Part shown: positions 63,307 to 64,000 of the stretch, piece by piece | Layout: every line of letters begins with the position of its first letter | How positions within the stretch are numbered: position 1 is the stretch's first letter | Origin: Nostoc commune NIES-4072 | GTDB lineage: Bacteria; Cyanobacteriota; Cyanobacteriia; Cyanobacteriales; Nostocaceae | Direction: 5' to 3' | Length of the DNA stretch: 64,000 bases | Assembly: GCF_003113895.1 (NCBI RefSeq) | Contig: NZ_BDUD01000001.1 | Location: 5,700,516 to 5,764,515, forward strand | Made by a program: the position numbers and the translations under genes | The notes under the pieces: generated by a model | Databases searched by the model: none | The model's input: only the letters and a program-made list of their open reading frames with translations | Told to the model about the DNA's origin: nothing

Positions 63307-64000
63307 TTAACCAAACTTACCAGCAGTAGAAGCAATCAAGAATGCGGCGTAAGTCAAGACATAGCCAACAGTGAAGTGAGCTAGACCAACTACACGACCT
63401 TGAACAATAGACAGAGCAACGGGCTTATCTTTCCAGCGAACTAGGTTAGCTAGAGGAGTGCGTTCGTGTGCCCAAACAAGGGTTTCAATCAACTCTTGCC
63501 AGTAACCTCTCCAGGAGATTAAGAACATGAAGCCAGTAGCCCAAACTAGGTGTCCAAACAAGAACATCCAAGCCCAGACAGACAGGTTATTCACGCCGTA
63601 GGGGTTGTAACCGTTAATCAACTGAGCAGAGTTAGCCCAGAGGTAATCGCGGAACCAGCCCATGAGATATGTAGAGTTCTCATTAAACTGAGCTACGTTG
63701 CCTTGCCAAATACCTAGATGTTTCCAATGCCAGTAGAACGTAACCCAACCAAGGGTGTTGAGCATCCAGAACGCGGCTAGGTAGAAGGAATCCCAAGCTG
63801 AGATGTCGCAAGTACCGCCACGACCGGGGCCGTCGCAAGGGAAGGCATAGCCGAAGTCCTTTTTATCGGGCATCAGCTTAGAACCACGGGCATCCAAAGC
63901 ACCTTTGACCAAGATCAAGGTGGTGGTGTGCAGACCTAAAGCGATCGCATGGTGTACCAAGAAGTCGCCAGGGCCAATTGTCAAGAACAAGGAGTTAGTA
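63307..64000 (-). CDS. psaB: photosystem I P700 apoprotein A2 (partial, 5' end outside window)
   Basis: C-terminal 231 or so residues in this window. Contains the iron-sulfur F(X) loop [23 protein letters not shown] with its two cysteines, the [18 protein letters not shown] helix, [15 protein letters not shown], and the final [51 protein letters not shown]...GKFG. PsaB, with PsaA, carries P700 and the electron-transfer chain of PSI. The GKFG ending is standard for PsaB. Confidence 0.98.
   Translation of the reverse strand, partial: TNSLFLTIGPGDFLVHHAIALGLHTTTLILVKGALDARGSKLMPDKKDFGYAFPCDGPGRGGTCDISAWDSFYLAAFWMLNTLGWVTFYWHWKHLGIWQGNVAQFNENSTYLMGWFRDYLWANSAQLINGYNPYGVNNLSVWAWMFLFGHLVWATGFMFLISWRGYWQELIETLVWAHERTPLANLVRWKDKPVALSIVQGRVVGLAHFTVGYVLTYAAFLIASTAGKFG

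Overview
The window is chromosomal DNA of a filamentous, Nostoc/Anabaena-type cyanobacterium. Photosynthesis genes show this: psaB (partial), psaE, psaX, psb28 and ndhO. So do the very frequent GCGATCGC (HIP1-like) octamers, many cyanobacteria-only small proteins (DUF3134, DUF6887/6888-type, PAP/fibrillin), and intergenic heptamer-type short tandem repeats plus many small palindromic elements.

Layout. 1-1800: branched-chain/neutral amino-acid ABC transporter genes (natA-like partial, natC-like); a natD-like permease lies far away at 54.6 kb. 2.0-7.1 kb: an accessory patch with a RelE-like toxin pair, pgi, a triplicated two-gene module (small protein plus retropepsin-like protease, in three states of decay) and a ParD/ParE-like pair whose toxin lacks a normal start codon. 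7.2-12.3 kb: a three-gene locus (winged-helix-like protein, P-loop ATPase, PD-(D/E)XK nuclease) that looks like a conflict/defence system. Its ATPase gene is split by an IS982-family element; removing the element and one 5-bp target repeat restores a 623-residue frame. 12.6-21.2 kb: lipoprotein, 20-residue-repeat protein, mdh, ndhO, mutM, psaE, fibrillin, DUF3134, mraY and a membrane diguanylate cyclase. 21.2-25.1 kb: relic of a Tn7-like transposon (RHH protein, internally deleted tnsAB-like transposase, tnsC-like, tniQ-like). 25.3-33.6 kb: moaB, psb28, dtd (broken by a 379-bp insertion), a His-rich COG0523 GTPase, cysS, tldD/tldE and a small coupled pair. 33.7-40.3 kb: membrane protein, DivIVA-like coiled coil, coaD, lgt, cobM, MIF-like protein, rlmN, a Gln-rich secreted protein and a mini zinc ribbon. 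40.7-53 kb: a decayed rlmN fragment, a REC-PAS-GGDEF regulator, folB, menD, a 1905-residue Ser/Thr kinase-histidine kinase and a response regulator. 53.3-64 kb: lipA, psaX, natD, hybrid histidine kinase, larE, SGNH hydrolase, orphan DNA methyltransferase, DUF433/DUF5615 pair and psaB.

The housekeeping genes are mostly single, unlinked transcription units. The main theme of the window is repeat activity. At least four families of about 105-125 bp palindromic (MITE-like) elements are visible. One supplies a stop codon, and another carries an 11-bp flanking duplication. Tandem-repeat or palindromic DNA has entered reading frames in cysS, menD, a histidine kinase and, most strikingly, just before the catalytic loop of the large Ser/Thr kinase. 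No tRNA, rRNA or CRISPR array was seen. All family names come from reading motifs by eye; no database search was run.
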